Origin: Mycobacterium seoulense
Lineage (GTDB): Bacteria > Actinomycetota > Actinomycetes > Mycobacteriales > Mycobacteriaceae
Assembly: GCF_010731595.1 (NCBI RefSeq)
Contig: NZ_AP022582.1
Coordinates: 3,162,001 to 3,226,000, forward strand
Reading direction: 5' to 3'
DNA: 64,000 nucleotides
The notes beneath the pieces were generated by a model, which saw nothing but the letters and a program-made list of their open reading frames with translations, did no database searches and was not told the DNA's origin. Positions 36,319-45,732 of this stretch are shown piece by piece. The first letter of the stretch is position 1. Each line of letters opens with the position of its first letter. Both the position numbers and the translations under genes were made by a program.

Positions 36319-37343
36319 CGCGGCGTGCACCTGCCGGTGGCCTGGCCGGCCAGCTTGATGTACACCGGCTGGCCGCCCTTGCCGTTGACCTTGATCAGAA
36401 TGTCGCACAGATAGAAGCTGAAGAAGTCTCCGTACATGCCCTGCCTGTTGAGTATTTGCGTCGCGTCGGGCCACGTGTTGAGGAAGTTGTCGAAATAGTC
36501 GTGGTCGGCCAGCACGTTTGCGGCGGTCCGGTCGAGTTCGTGGACCACCTTCCTGGCCGGCGGACGGGCCTGTGACAAGAGATCGGCGATTGACCCGGCG
36601 GCCGCGTTGGCGTACGCAACCCCGTTGCTGATGTCTTGCTTGCGGCCCTTGAGCCCTTGCACCAGTTCGGCCAGAGAGTCGACCGCCGTGGCGAACTGCT
36701 TGCTCTGGCCGCTCAGTGAACCGAGCAGGGTATTCAGGTTGGTGATGACCTGACCGATCAGTTGATCGCGGTCGGCCAGGGTGTTGGTCAGGGCCGCGGC
36801 CTGGGTGAGAAACGAGCCGATCGTGCCTCCCTGTCCCTGGAACGCCGCGACGAGTTGGCCGGTGAGCTTGTTGACCTGGTCCGGGTCCAGCGCGCGGAAC
36901 AGCGGCCGGAAGCCGCCGATCAATGCGTCGAGGTCCAGCGCCGGCTCGGTCCGCGCCAGTGGGATGGTCGTGCCCGGATTAAGCCGCTTGACTCCCCCGG
37001 CGCCCTCCTCCAGGGCCATGTACCTGCCGCCGATAAGGTCCGCGAAGCGGATGGCGGCCCTGGTGCCCTCGGTGAGCACTACCGAGTCGGCCGTGGCGAA
37101 CTCGACGAGCACGGTGGAGTCGGGCTGGACGGTGATGCTTTTGACCTTGCCGACCTCGACCCCGGCGACGCGGATGAAGTTTCCCTCCTGCAGGCCGGAC
37201 ACGTTCGCGAACTGGGCCTTGTAGGTCTTCTCCGACTGGAAGCGCAACTGGGCGAAGACCGCGATGAGCGCAAACGCGCCGAGCACGCACACGACCAAGT
37301 AGATGGACAGGCGCCACAGGGCACCGACCAAATTCTCTCGCAT
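36315..37343 (-). CDS. mceB: MCE-family protein MceB
   Basis: A 342-residue Mce protein, the shortest of the six as usual for B subunits, without a Pro-rich tail. Anchor LSIYLVVCVLGAFALIAVFAQLRF, MCE domain YKAQFANVSGLQEGNFIRVAGVEVGKV, C terminus with FFSFYLCDILIKVNGKGGQPVYIKLAGQATGRC. It starts at ATG 37343, 40 bp after the mceA stop. Confidence 0.93.
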   Translation of the reverse strand: MRENLVGALWRLSIYLVVCVLGAFALIAVFAQLRFQSEKTYKAQFANVSGLQEGNFIRVAGVEVGKVKSITVQPDSTVLVEFATADSVVLTEGTRAAIRFADLIGGRYMALEEGAGGVKRLNPGTTIPLARTEPALDLDALIGGFRPLFRALDPDQVNKLTGQLVAAFQGQGGTIGSFLTQAAALTNTLADRDQLIGQVITNLNTLLGSLSGQSKQFATAVDSLAELVQGLKGRKQDISNGVAYANAAAGSIADLLSQARPPARKVVHELDRTAANVLADHDYFDNFLNTWPDATQILNRQGMYGDFFSFYLCDILIKVNGKGGQPVYIKLAGQATGRCTPR

Positions 37344-37383
37344 GTCTGCCTTCCTCTATCGCTGCTGGTGTCTCATTCGGTGG

Positions 37384-38871
37384 TCACGGCGCCGGGCTGT
37401 AAGGCGGCGGTGGCAACGGTGCGCAGTCGTTGTTGACCAGGCCGCAGGTTTGTTGCTGCCCGGTGCGCACCGGCGGCACGAACGGTTCCGAACCCGCCGG
37501 CGGGGGACCAGGTTCGCGTGGCCTGCCCGGCGGCGGAGCCGGCGGCAGACCGGGATACAGCGGGGTGCCGTCCGGGGCGTATCGCGGCGCCCCATAGGGT
37601 GCCGGACTGTCGTATCCATCCGTTCCTTGGACGGGGCCGGGCGCCGGGCCGCCGGGGTGCCGAATGCTAGGCGGTTGCGGTGTCCCCCGAGTGACGGGGA
37701 GATAGTCGACATACCCCGGGAAGCCGATGCCGGGGTTGGGCCGCATGTCTAGTCCGGTGCCCCACCCGGTGTTGGTGACGAGGTAGCGCTGCGGGAAATT
37801 CTTGGCGACGTCGGGCAACGATCCGCACCCGGGCTGGCCACCGGGGCCACCCTTGGCGCCGTTGATCGGCAGGTTGTCGGGGAACTTGTATGCGTCTTCC
37901 CCGAAGAGTAAACCGGCGTCCAGGATCACCGAATATCCGTTGTCGCCGCCGGTCGGCCCGATGAACCTGTCGACGGCGGTCTTCCCGCCAACCAGCGTGC
38001 AGGTGAGCTCTGGGTTGTACTTCATCAGCAGCCGCGTTGTGGACTCCAGCAGGTTGATGCCGTGCACGAGGTTGTCCTTGTTCGGGCCGATCAGGTTGGT
38101 GCCCGCGCGGGAGAGTCCGCTGACGTTGAGCAACAGTGCGTCAAGTTCCTTGGCGTTCTTGGTGACCGTCGTGCCGGTCGTGCTGGCAGCGTCCAGCGTC
38201 GTGAGGATGTCGTGTGCGGCCGCGCTGTAGGCGCCGCTGAATCCCTTCAGGGCGCGGTAGTCGGCCCGGATGGTCTCGCTGCGCGGATTGATCGTCAGCA
38301 GGACCTGGTTGAGGTCGGTGGTGGCTTCGCCAATCGCCTCGCCCTTCCCGCGAAATCCGTCGGCCACCGCGGTGAGCACGGCGTTCAGTTTGGGGACGTC
38401 GACCTGGTTGAGTACGCCCACGAGGTTCTGAAAGACGGTGTTCACCTCGACGGTCACGTTGCTTGCTTCGACCACCGCGCCGGATGCGAGCCGTTTCGAG
38501 GTCGGGTGGGCGGGCGTGGTCAGGTCGACATACTTGGCACCGAAGGCCGTGGTGGCGGTGATTTTGGCGCCCACGTTGGCCGGGATGTACTTGAGCTGCT
38601 CCGGGTAGAGCTCCAGCTGAAGTCTCACCGGATCACCTGGCTGAATCGACGAGACCCGGCCAACCTGGACGCCGCGCAATTTCACCGCCGCGCCAGGTTC
38701 CATCACCAGGCCCGCACGATCCGACATCAAGGTCACTCGGCTATAGGGCCGCAAGTCCCTGTTGAACTGCGCGATGGTCAGCGCGACCGATCCGATGATG
38801 ACGCCGAGGAGAACGAAGGTCCAGATCGCGGGGTGCAGGCCGGCTTCGCGGCGCTTCTTCTTCTTTTCCAT
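37384..38871 (-). CDS. mceA: MCE-family protein MceA
   Basis: A 495-residue Mce protein. A basic cytoplasmic start (MEKKKKRREAG) precedes the anchor IWTFVLLGVIIGSVALTIAQF. The MCE domain contains RVTLMSDRAGLVMEPGAAVKLRGVQVGRV, followed by ATTAFGAKYVDLTTP and a Pro-rich C-terminal tail. It is the first mce gene after the two yrbE genes (five-base gap). Invasion-type roles are reported for some mycobacterial MceA proteins; lipid import is the conserved role. The mce operon number cannot be assigned from sequence alone. Confidence 0.93.
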   Translation of the reverse strand: MEKKKKRREAGLHPAIWTFVLLGVIIGSVALTIAQFNRDLRPYSRVTLMSDRAGLVMEPGAAVKLRGVQVGRVSSIQPGDPVRLQLELYPEQLKYIPANVGAKITATTAFGAKYVDLTTPAHPTSKRLASGAVVEASNVTVEVNTVFQNLVGVLNQVDVPKLNAVLTAVADGFRGKGEAIGEATTDLNQVLLTINPRSETIRADYRALKGFSGAYSAAAHDILTTLDAASTTGTTVTKNAKELDALLLNVSGLSRAGTNLIGPNKDNLVHGINLLESTTRLLMKYNPELTCTLVGGKTAVDRFIGPTGGDNGYSVILDAGLLFGEDAYKFPDNLPINGAKGGPGGQPGCGSLPDVAKNFPQRYLVTNTGWGTGLDMRPNPGIGFPGYVDYLPVTRGTPQPPSIRHPGGPAPGPVQGTDGYDSPAPYGAPRYAPDGTPLYPGLPPAPPPGRPREPGPPPAGSEPFVPPVRTGQQQTCGLVNNDCAPLPPPPYSPAP

Positions 38872-38876
38872 AGCCG

Positions 38877-39731
38877 CTACCCGGACAGGTGGAAGTTGCC
38901 GGACACTCCATAGGCGGCGAGCGCCACCGCCAGCGTCACCGCCATCGCCACGGTCAGTGAGGCGCGCACCGCGCGACCGACCGCCTCACCGACGCCGGCC
39001 GGACCGCCCGAAGCGTAGAAACCGTAGTAGGTGTGCACCAGCATGATCGCTGTGGCCGAGGCGATGACCTGGAGCAAGGACCAGATCAAGTCGAGTGGCT
39101 GCAGATAAGAGTGGAAGTAGTGCTGGTAGACACCGGGAGCCTGGCCGTACCCGAAGATGATGAGACTGCGGGTGGCAAAGTATCCGGCCATCGCCGCCAT
39201 ACACCACAGCGGAATCGCGACGAGCACGCCCGCGACCACCCGGGTGGAGACCAGGTAGGGAACGACGCGGATGCTCATCGTCTCGAGCGCATCGATCTCC
39301 TCGTTGATCCGCATGGCGCCCAGCTGCGCGGTGGCGCCGGCGCCGACGGTGGCCGCCAGGCCGATGTCGGCGATGATCGGCGAGGCGATGCGCGTATTGA
39401 TGTAGGCGGATGCGAAGCCGCACAACGCCTGCACGCCTACATCGGATAACGATCGGAAGAGTTGGATGGCTACATACGAACCGGTGGCCATCGTCAAGAT
39501 GACGACGATCACCACGGTGCCGCCGATGACGGCCAGCGCGCCGATGCCCATGCTCATGCTGGCGATCAGGCGCATCATCTCCACTTTGTATCGGGCGATG
39601 GCTTCCCAGACCGAGCCCAGAGCCCTGACGTAGAACGCGGTCTGGCTTCCGAGCTCGTTCCACCTGTTGGCGAAGGCGCGCGCGGCGTTGCTCAGCCGCG
39701 GCAGCCGAAGTGCTGCTGGCGCGGCCGTCAC
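38877..39731 (-). CDS. YrbE-family ABC permease, second (YrbEB)
   Basis: A 284-residue MlaE-like permease with five to six membrane helices and the conserved cytoplasmic sequence QLGAMRINEEIDALETMSI (MlaE signature). GTG 39731 overlaps the stop of the first yrbE by four bases. Residues between 39732 and 39866 in the longer frame are antisense-like and excluded. Forms the permease dimer of the Mce lipid importer with the upstream YrbE. Confidence 0.92.
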   Translation of the reverse strand: MTAAPAALRLPRLSNAARAFANRWNELGSQTAFYVRALGSVWEAIARYKVEMMRLIASMSMGIGALAVIGGTVVIVVILTMATGSYVAIQLFRSLSDVGVQALCGFASAYINTRIASPIIADIGLAATVGAGATAQLGAMRINEEIDALETMSIRVVPYLVSTRVVAGVLVAIPLWCMAAMAGYFATRSLIIFGYGQAPGVYQHYFHSYLQPLDLIWSLLQVIASATAIMLVHTYYGFYASGGPAGVGEAVGRAVRASLTVAMAVTLAVALAAYGVSGNFHLSG

Positions 39732-40591
39732 ATCGTCGCCTTCGTCGTGATCGCGAGCAAGATCCCGTTGATGATGAACAGTGCCAGGAACGTGTACACC
39801 ACGGTTTCGTTCACCGCATTGCCGACACCTTGCGGACCGCCGCCAACGGTCATGCCCTTGTAACACGCAATGAGGCCCGCCACCACCCCGAATAATGCCG
39901 CCTTTGCGTAGGCCGTGATCGTCTCGGTAAGCCCGACAAGCAGCGTGAGGCTGGCCGCGAAGGTACCAGGGTTAACGTGCTGGAAGTAGACGGAGAACAG
40001 ATAGTCAGCGACCAGGCTGACGATGGTCACAACACTGTTCAACACCAACCCGTTAAGCCCGAGCGCCAAAACCCTTGGCACCAGCAAACGTTGGACCGGG
40101 CTAATCCCCATCACTCGCATGGCGTCAATTTCTTCGCGGATGGTGCGAGCGCCCAGCTCGGCGCACATCGCAGTAGCGCCGGTACCGGCGATCACCAGCA
40201 CCGTCGCAATCGGTCCGATGAACACGACGCTGGCCAGCGCGGCCCCGGTCCCGGATGCGTCGGCGGCGCCGATCTCGACCAGCAGGACGTTGATGATGAA
40301 GATCGGCAGCGTGCTGAGCGGGATCGCCAAGAAGACGGCGGGAAACATCGACACCCGCGCCACGAACCAAGACTGATGGATGAACTCACGCCACGCGAAG
40401 GGCGGCCGCACGAGCTGCACGAGGATGTCGAGCGACAACGCGAAGAAGGCGCCGACCTCGCGCAACGGCTTCGCTTCAACGTCCCAGGTGGGCCGCACCC
40501 CCAGGGACGCCAACACCGCCATCGGAGATCTGACGGGAGCCGGATCCGACGCCGCCAAAGGCTCTGTGTTCGCCGTGTCTCTCACAACCAT
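39728..40591 (-). CDS. YrbE-family ABC permease, first (YrbEA)
   Basis: A 287-residue MlaE-like permease and first gene of the mce operon. The signature is ELGARTIREEIDAMRVMGI, flanked by GPIATVLVIAGTGATAMCA; C-terminal YKGMTVGGGPQGVGNAVNETVVYTF is typical of the family. An acidic N-terminal extension of about 35 residues lies in the cytoplasm. AGGG upstream of ATG 40591 serves as ribosome site. Mkl, the ATPase partner, is not in the window. Confidence 0.93.
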   Translation of the reverse strand: MVVRDTANTEPLAASDPAPVRSPMAVLASLGVRPTWDVEAKPLREVGAFFALSLDILVQLVRPPFAWREFIHQSWFVARVSMFPAVFLAIPLSTLPIFIINVLLVEIGAADASGTGAALASVVFIGPIATVLVIAGTGATAMCAELGARTIREEIDAMRVMGISPVQRLLVPRVLALGLNGLVLNSVVTIVSLVADYLFSVYFQHVNPGTFAASLTLLVGLTETITAYAKAALFGVVAGLIACYKGMTVGGGPQGVGNAVNETVVYTFLALFIINGILLAITTKATM

Positions 40592-41910
40592 TAGTGCCCT
40601 CGTCGGTATCTAATCGCCACCGACATTGGACCGATCAATGCTCACCCAGCGGAAAGTCAAACCGCCCCCTTCCAATAGTGTGACAGGTAGCACAGCGGGA
40701 CGGTACACCATGGCTTTCATGGAGGGCAACATACACCTCTCTTATTCGCGCCCATGCCGGATTGGTCGACGCCTGATAAACAACCGCCGATTTGCTGCGA
40801 CGGTTCCGACAAATTTAGTCCGAATGTGGCAACCGTTATCGAAATAGTCGGCCAGCGCCCCCCGGTCGAAGGCTCTCAGCTAGCCGTTCTTGCATGTGAG
40901 CCGCCCACTAGGCCAAGGTCTCGCGGCCCGGGCCAGCGTGGAGGCGCCCCCGCCCTCCAAGCGGATTGGAAGGGTTCGGCGGAAGTTAAAGGCGACCCGT
41001 CACTATGATTGAACAATTTGCCATTCGGCAAATATTTCGCATATTCGGAAGACTTTTTGGACGAAAGTTGCCATACAGAATTTTCCACTAGAGCGCGCTT
41101 GGTCAATCTGGGCGGACATACACTTTAGAGAGCGTCGACAATTCTGTCTTACAATGCCGGCAGAGCGGTCCAACAATAGAACGCCACCACGACAAATAGA
41201 TCGCGATAAATGCTTCCACATCGCCGCCGAAAAGCAGCGCTCGTGTGGCGAGGTCGATCGCAGCGCGGCTGCATCAGACGACCAACGGCCGGGGCCTCGG
41301 GGAAGCCGGCTGACGTCCGCACTCGAAAACAGGCTATGAGCTGCAATTTTGCGAGACAACGACGACGCCATCATGGTTGATGGACGCGCCGCGGTGCATC
41401 CGCGGTCATCAACGTCATCGCGTATGCCATCTCAATATCCCCCAAATGCAACACCAGTAACCAATCGCTCCCAACCCACCGGGGGATCATTGCTGGCCGC
41501 GTCGCGTCGATGACCACTTGCGAACATATGACGCCTGCGGCTGCGTTACGACATCAAACCATCTATCTATTTATCTGATTTTCTAATTTGCACGATTCGG
41601 CGCGTTGCCGTCGAATTTGAAGCAATCTGTCGGGCGCCCAACCTCATCGGGATTACGGTTGCTGCCCAACGGTTGCCCACGGTTAGCTCGCCATGGAATC
41701 AACTTCCACCCACCCGGAGAGCAGCTGGACCGATCCCTGCTGCGCAGCAGGTCCGTTCTTCTACTGCGGCGTGCCACCCCGCCGTCAAGTGCTCCCTCAG
41801 CGTAGAAATCTTCGGCCAGCGCCGGAAAAGGCCGGTTTTCGCGCGCCAGTGCCGAGCCGTCCGGCTTGGCCATTGCCTCACTGGTGCTCCGTGCGTCGTA
41901 GTGTGCACTT
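40592..41910. other. Long gene-free region upstream of the mce operon and TetR gene
   Basis: About 1.3 kb between divergent yrbEA and tetR. Frames present are short, conflicting and without recognisable products. Parts of 41000-41160 and 41560-41600 are clearly AT-rich for this genome. Contains the perfect palindrome at 41016-41033. Probably regulatory sequence plus eroded DNA. Confidence 0.5.
41016..41033. promoter_or_regulatory. Perfect inverted repeat upstream of the mce operon
   Basis: ATTTGCC-ATTC-GGCAAAT, seven perfectly paired bases around four, about 425 bp upstream of yrbEA. It is operator-like in size and AT content. A nearby TetR gene is a candidate binder; this is inference. Confidence 0.4.
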
Positions 41911-42540
41911 GTGACCGCGAAGGGCCACGCATCCCGCGCACGTTCGTGGCGTGCCGACACTCCTGCAGACGAGGAGGAGGCGCGCGAACGGTTGCTGGCC
42001 GCGGCGGACGCTTGCTACGCCGAGAAAGGCCCAGTTCGCACGCGGATGAGCGACGTTGCGCAGCGCGCCGGCGTGCACCGCTCTACTGTGTACTACTACT
42101 TCCCGAACAAGGACGCACTGCTGGCAGCCTCGTTTGTGCGAGTGCTTGGCGTCACGGTGGAGCGCGTTTACCGATGCTGGCAAACGGACGAACCCTTCTT
42201 GGCTCAGCTGGTCGCGGCATGCCTGGTGGGCCAAGAGATCGCTCGCAGCTCACCGATAATGCGATCGCTGGTCGACGACCACCAAGCCCTCGGCGCTGCC
42301 TATCACGCGGCCGAGGGTTCTGAGTTGTGGCGAGCCAAGCTTGCTGACGCGCTGGTGCGGCGCCTCGAGGATGCCGCCGTTGCTGGTGAGATTCGCCGTG
42401 ATCTTCCGGCGGAAACCCTGGCCCGCTGGATTGTCCGGGTCAGCTTCAGTCTCGTTGCCGAACCGGCCGACCCTGAAGACGGTGGTGACGAGGGCGTGCT
42501 GCGGAACCTACTTGGTGCTTCGTTGAAGCCTCGGCCCTAG
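41911..42540 (+). CDS. TetR/AcrR-family transcriptional regulator
   Basis: A 209-residue repressor-type protein. The N-terminal TetR helix-turn-helix lies at about residues 25-75 (ARERLLAAADACYAEKGPVRTRMSDVAQRAGVHRSTVYYYFPNKDALL); the C-terminal half is the ligand-binding helical domain. GTG 41911 is used. It is divergent from the mce operon with a 1.3-kb gap, so mce is one possible target; TetR/FadR-type regulators control several mce operons. Ligand unknown. Confidence 0.88.
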   Translation: MTAKGHASRARSWRADTPADEEEARERLLAAADACYAEKGPVRTRMSDVAQRAGVHRSTVYYYFPNKDALLAASFVRVLGVTVERVYRCWQTDEPFLAQLVAACLVGQEIARSSPIMRSLVDDHQALGAAYHAAEGSELWRAKLADALVRRLEDAAVAGEIRRDLPAETLARWIVRVSFSLVAEPADPEDGGDEGVLRNLLGASLKPRP

Positions 42541-42937
42541 CCCCGTCAGGCGCCCAACGGTGTTATGCCGGCTGGGCAGTCGCCGTTCGCCACCATCGTC
42601 CCGACCTTTCTCCGCGGCTCGTGCCGGGCCGAAACCGGCTAGGACACTGCTGGATTCGTGCCCTCGTTTTTCGCCGTTCCGAACGGGAGGACGCCCCCAC
42701 CGAATGCTCGTACGCTCGCCGGTGACGAAGGAGCCAGATCGTCGGCTGATCACTAGCTCCGTCGGAATCGGAACGGCGATGCTGGTGGCGAAAACATCAG
42801 AGTATGGATAACCTTGTCTCGCTTAGCCATCACCGCGGTTTGTCGAGTAAGTTGCCGTCGGGCGGCCGTGACGGTGGCACATATCGTTTGGCGCGAGGTA
42901 CGCGGCATTGCAGATCGAAACCTACTGAGGTGGGCTT
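42541..42937. other. Intergenic region without recognised gene
   Basis: About 400 bp between tetR and the lipoprotein gene. No frame is supported. A GAGGTG ribosome site at the right end belongs to the lipoprotein. Confidence 0.4.
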
Positions 42938-43378
42938 GTGTTGAAGTCGTTCATCCACGCGTCCGCAGCCGGTGTGATCGCGGCAGGCCTCGCGGCGTGC
43001 TCGTCGTCGCCCGCCAATCTATCTTCGTCAGGGCGACTACCGGGGGGAACCGCGCAGGTGACGATCAACAATCGGACTCTCCCCGAGATCCACTCAGTCC
43101 AGTGCATTCTGCTCGGTTCACTAACGACGATCGCAACCGGCAACCCAGCCGCGGGCGTTAAAGCATTCGTCTCCAACAAGGATGCGCTCACTGCTAACTC
43201 CGTCAGCATCAACGACTTGGGCGGATTCACTGGCAGTTATGAGGCCGGCCTCGGCGGCAGGGCCGACGTGACCATGAACGATCAGACGTACACGATCCGT
43301 GGCAGTGCGGACGGGTTCAACACAGATAACCCCGGCCAGAGGACAACCGGCACCTTCACGATCAGAGTCGCCTGTTAG
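42938..43378 (+). CDS. 19-kDa-antigen-family lipoprotein (LpqH-like)
   Basis: A 146-residue lipoprotein. Signal peptide with lipobox GLAAC (Cys at about residue 21), then SSSPANLSSSG. The mature domain resembles the mycobacterial 19-kDa lipoprotein antigen family (PF05481), with VTINNRTLPEIHSVQC near the N terminus and GTFTIRVAC at the end; the two Cys probably pair. GTG 42938 with GAGGTG upstream is the start. Surface-exposed and probably a TLR2-type antigen by family analogy; precise function unknown. Confidence 0.85.
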   Translation: MLKSFIHASAAGVIAAGLAACSSSPANLSSSGRLPGGTAQVTINNRTLPEIHSVQCILLGSLTTIATGNPAAGVKAFVSNKDALTANSVSINDLGGFTGSYEAGLGGRADVTMNDQTYTIRGSADGFNTDNPGQRTTGTFTIRVAC

Positions 43379-43483
43379 CGGCTAGCTGAAACCCCGTTGG
43401 TAACTGCGAGACATGCCTTTCGCCACAGCGTTTCGGGGGCGGCGCCGTTTTTGTCCGGCAGGTGCCGCGATGCATACCGGGCA

Positions 43484-43858
43484 TCAGCCTGGCGGTGGCA
43501 GGTAGTTCCCCGCGGAATTCCGCAGCGGCCAAATGAGGCTGGGGCACAGTTCCTGGGCGGCCTGGCTTATCAGATACGTCGCCTGATACTCGCCGGAGTT
43601 GTTGAAGTCGGCTTTGACGTCACGCGCGATGCTGGCGTAGCTGTCACCTCGGGTGATCTTGTCGCAGATTCCGTGACCGTAGGCCAGGGCCGCATCGGCG
43701 TTGGCGAAGCCGTACCCAGGCCGAACAGTTACGTTTAGCAGGTACGCGACCGCGTCCGCGTCTGCAGCTGGGGCTGTTGCCACCGCGACAACGCTTGAAG
43801 CAACGAACGTAGCGACGGCGAGCTTAGCCCTAGTTTTCCCTTGCTTCATGACCGTCAA
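43484..43858 (-). CDS. DUF732 secreted protein
   Basis: A 124-residue secreted protein. Signal peptide VAVATFVASSVVAVATAPAADADA, then a DUF732 domain (YLLNVTVRPGYGFANADAALAYGHGICDKITRGDSYASI ... AAQELCP) with the two conserved Cys. Function of the family is unknown; many members are culture-filtrate proteins. It diverges from the CAP-domain gene, sharing a short AT-rich promoter region (43860-43890). Confidence 0.88.
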   Translation of the reverse strand: MTVMKQGKTRAKLAVATFVASSVVAVATAPAADADAVAYLLNVTVRPGYGFANADAALAYGHGICDKITRGDSYASIARDVKADFNNSGEYQATYLISQAAQELCPSLIWPLRNSAGNYLPPPG

Positions 43859-43943
43859 AGCGTAATATATCTATCTAATTTCTACTAGTACCATTCCAAA
43901 CCGCGACGTGTACACGGCGTTGCGCTCAGCTGGGGGTTCTGCG

Positions 43944-44618
43944 ATGACGGTTCAGACAAGCAGGAGCCTGTACACGCGCTATCGGCCGTTGCCTTTGCCC
44001 GTCCTTCTGATCGCCGCCACCCTGCTGGCCAGCCCCACCGCGCACGCCGACAATGACAACAACACGCTCATACCGAACAACAAACGATTCAACGACGGTG
44101 TCCTCGCCAACGTTTTCACAGTGCAGCACCATGCAGGCTGCACCAATGACGTCAGGCCCAACAAGCAACTGCAACTCGCAGCGCAGCGTCACGCCGAGGA
44201 TCTGCTGAACAACCGCGCCCTCGATGGTGATACCGGCTCGGACGGATCAAACCCACAAGATCGCGCCAATGCGGCCGGCTACCAAGGTCAGGTGACCGAA
44301 ACGGTGGCCATCAATCAGTCCATAGCAATCAGCGGCGTCGATCTGATCAACCGGTGGTATTACAACCCAGATGATCTGGCCATCATGTCCAACTGCGCCA
44401 ACAGCCAAATGGGAGTTTGGTCGCTAAACAATCCAGGTCGTACCGTTGTCGTCGCCGTTTACGGCAAGCCAGCGCAGCCAGTCAACACCGAAGGCGAGAA
44501 CATTCCGCCCGATCCCAGCCCCGACTATGACGCCAGCGACGAGCTCGAATTTGGCTTCAACTGGTTCCCCTGGATTCTCAGGGGCGTGTACCCGCCGCCT
44601 GGAAATCCACCGCAATAA
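43944..44618 (+). CDS. Secreted CAP-domain (SCP/PR-1) protein
   Basis: A 224-residue protein with signal peptide (PLPLPVLLIAATLLASPTAHA) and a CAP domain: LQLAAQRHAEDLLNNRALDGDTGSDG (the conserved HA.D..), VTETVAINQS, and AIMSNCANSQMGVWSLNN. A C-terminal Pro/acidic tail ends in PPPGNPPQ. ATG 43944 is chosen because it precedes the signal peptide directly; GTG 43908 is possible. CAP proteins in mycobacteria are secreted and some bind sterols; function here unknown. Confidence 0.82.
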   Translation: MTVQTSRSLYTRYRPLPLPVLLIAATLLASPTAHADNDNNTLIPNNKRFNDGVLANVFTVQHHAGCTNDVRPNKQLQLAAQRHAEDLLNNRALDGDTGSDGSNPQDRANAAGYQGQVTETVAINQSIAISGVDLINRWYYNPDDLAIMSNCANSQMGVWSLNNPGRTVVVAVYGKPAQPVNTEGENIPPDPSPDYDASDELEFGFNWFPWILRGVYPPPGNPPQ

Positions 44619-44634
44619 GCAAGGCTCACACGTA

Positions 44635-44733
44635 ATGATCAACACAGTCGGCTTCATTGGAGCGGGTCAGACGGGTGAGCCCGTCGTGCTGCGCCTGCTC
44701 GACGCCAACGGGCGCGCTATGCGGTTCCGCTGA
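44635..44733 (+). pseudogene. N-terminal remnant of an NAD-binding dehydrogenase (3-hydroxyisobutyrate/6-phosphogluconate type)
   Basis: MINTVGFIGAGQTGEPVVLRLLDANG is the start of a beta-hydroxyacid dehydrogenase Rossmann domain (GxGxxG), but the frame stops after 32 residues and the next gene follows immediately. Family length is about 290 residues, so this is a deletion remnant. Confidence 0.6.
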
Positions 44734-44742
44734 GGACTTCAG

Positions 44743-45492
44743 ATGCCGCTACCCGATCTGGTTCTCGTCCATGGTGGAGCGCATGCTGGCGACTGCTGGG
44801 ATCTGACGGTCTCGGAATTGCGCCGCCAGGAACCAAAACTCCGCATCCTCGCGGTGGACCTTCCCGGTCGCGGCTCGAAGCCAGGTGACCTGACCGCAGC
44901 CAGCATCGGCGCCTGGGTGGACTCCGTGGTCGCCGATATCGATGATGCGGGTTTTGGCGAAATCGTCATCGCTGGCCACTCGATGGCGGGGGTTACGGTA
45001 CCCGGGGTGGTGGCCCGGCTGGGCTCTGCGCGCGTCCGTGAGATGGTTCTGGCGGCGGCGTTCGTGCCGCGTCAGGGCGAAGCGATCACGGACACGCTCG
45101 ACGGTCCAATGGCATGGTTCGCTCGACGCGGCGTGGGGAAGCGAAAAGCGATGAAAATACCGGCTTTCCTTGCGCGCTATGCGTTCAGCAATGAGATGAC
45201 CGAGAAGCAACGCCGGTTCATGATGGCACGGCTCTACCCCGAAACGATATCGATCGCGACTGAACCGGTGGACCGTAGTGACTTTCCGGCGAACGTATCC
45301 CGCACCTGGATCCTCACTACCCGCGATCGCGCGCTTTCCATCGCGTCCCAACGGCGAAGTATCGACGCCCTGGGCGGGGTCCACACCATCGTCGAGGTCG
45401 ACTCATGCCATGACATGATGATCAGCCATCCGAATCGCACAGCGCAGGTCCTTCTCGACCGCTGCCGCCGATACGATGCCTCGGTCGGGTGA
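44743..45492 (+). CDS. Alpha/beta hydrolase
   Basis: A 249-residue alpha/beta-hydrolase-fold enzyme. Oxyanion region LVHGGAHAGDCWD, acid nucleophile elbow GHSMAG (Ser about 88), catalytic His in VDSCHDMMISHP near the end. Related to the salicylate-esterase-like/MenH-like group. It has GAGGA upstream of ATG 44743. Substrate unknown; it probably belongs with the catabolic genes downstream. Confidence 0.85.
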   Translation: MPLPDLVLVHGGAHAGDCWDLTVSELRRQEPKLRILAVDLPGRGSKPGDLTAASIGAWVDSVVADIDDAGFGEIVIAGHSMAGVTVPGVVARLGSARVREMVLAAAFVPRQGEAITDTLDGPMAWFARRGVGKRKAMKIPAFLARYAFSNEMTEKQRRFMMARLYPETISIATEPVDRSDFPANVSRTWILTTRDRALSIASQRRSIDALGGVHTIVEVDSCHDMMISHPNRTAQVLLDRCRRYDASVG

Positions 45493-45698
45493 GCGCGTGT
45501 ACTTCAGATCGAGCCCCGCAGGCTTGGCAGCACCGACTTTTGACTCGTGCTGGCGGCCGCGGTTGACCTGCCCCACCCGACGTACTTCGTTCCGCGGGGA
45601 CGATTTGCATCAGTGGAGCAGGCCACAGCCCTCAGGTTGTACCGCAGGGCGCAGTCCCGACGCCTGACGCGGACTGTAGGAGACAGCCGACGGCCCTT

Positions 45699-45732
45699 CA
45701 GCGTATGAATGCCACTTTGGGTCAGTCGGCTT
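45699..45732. repeat. 34-bp repeat, copy 1 (at breakpoint of the amidohydrolase remnant)
   Basis: Begins GCGTATGAATGCCA. A second copy at 52424-52457 matches at 30 of 34 positions, same orientation. This copy sits exactly where similarity of the truncated amidohydrolase to its intact paralogue ends. Confidence 0.5.
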
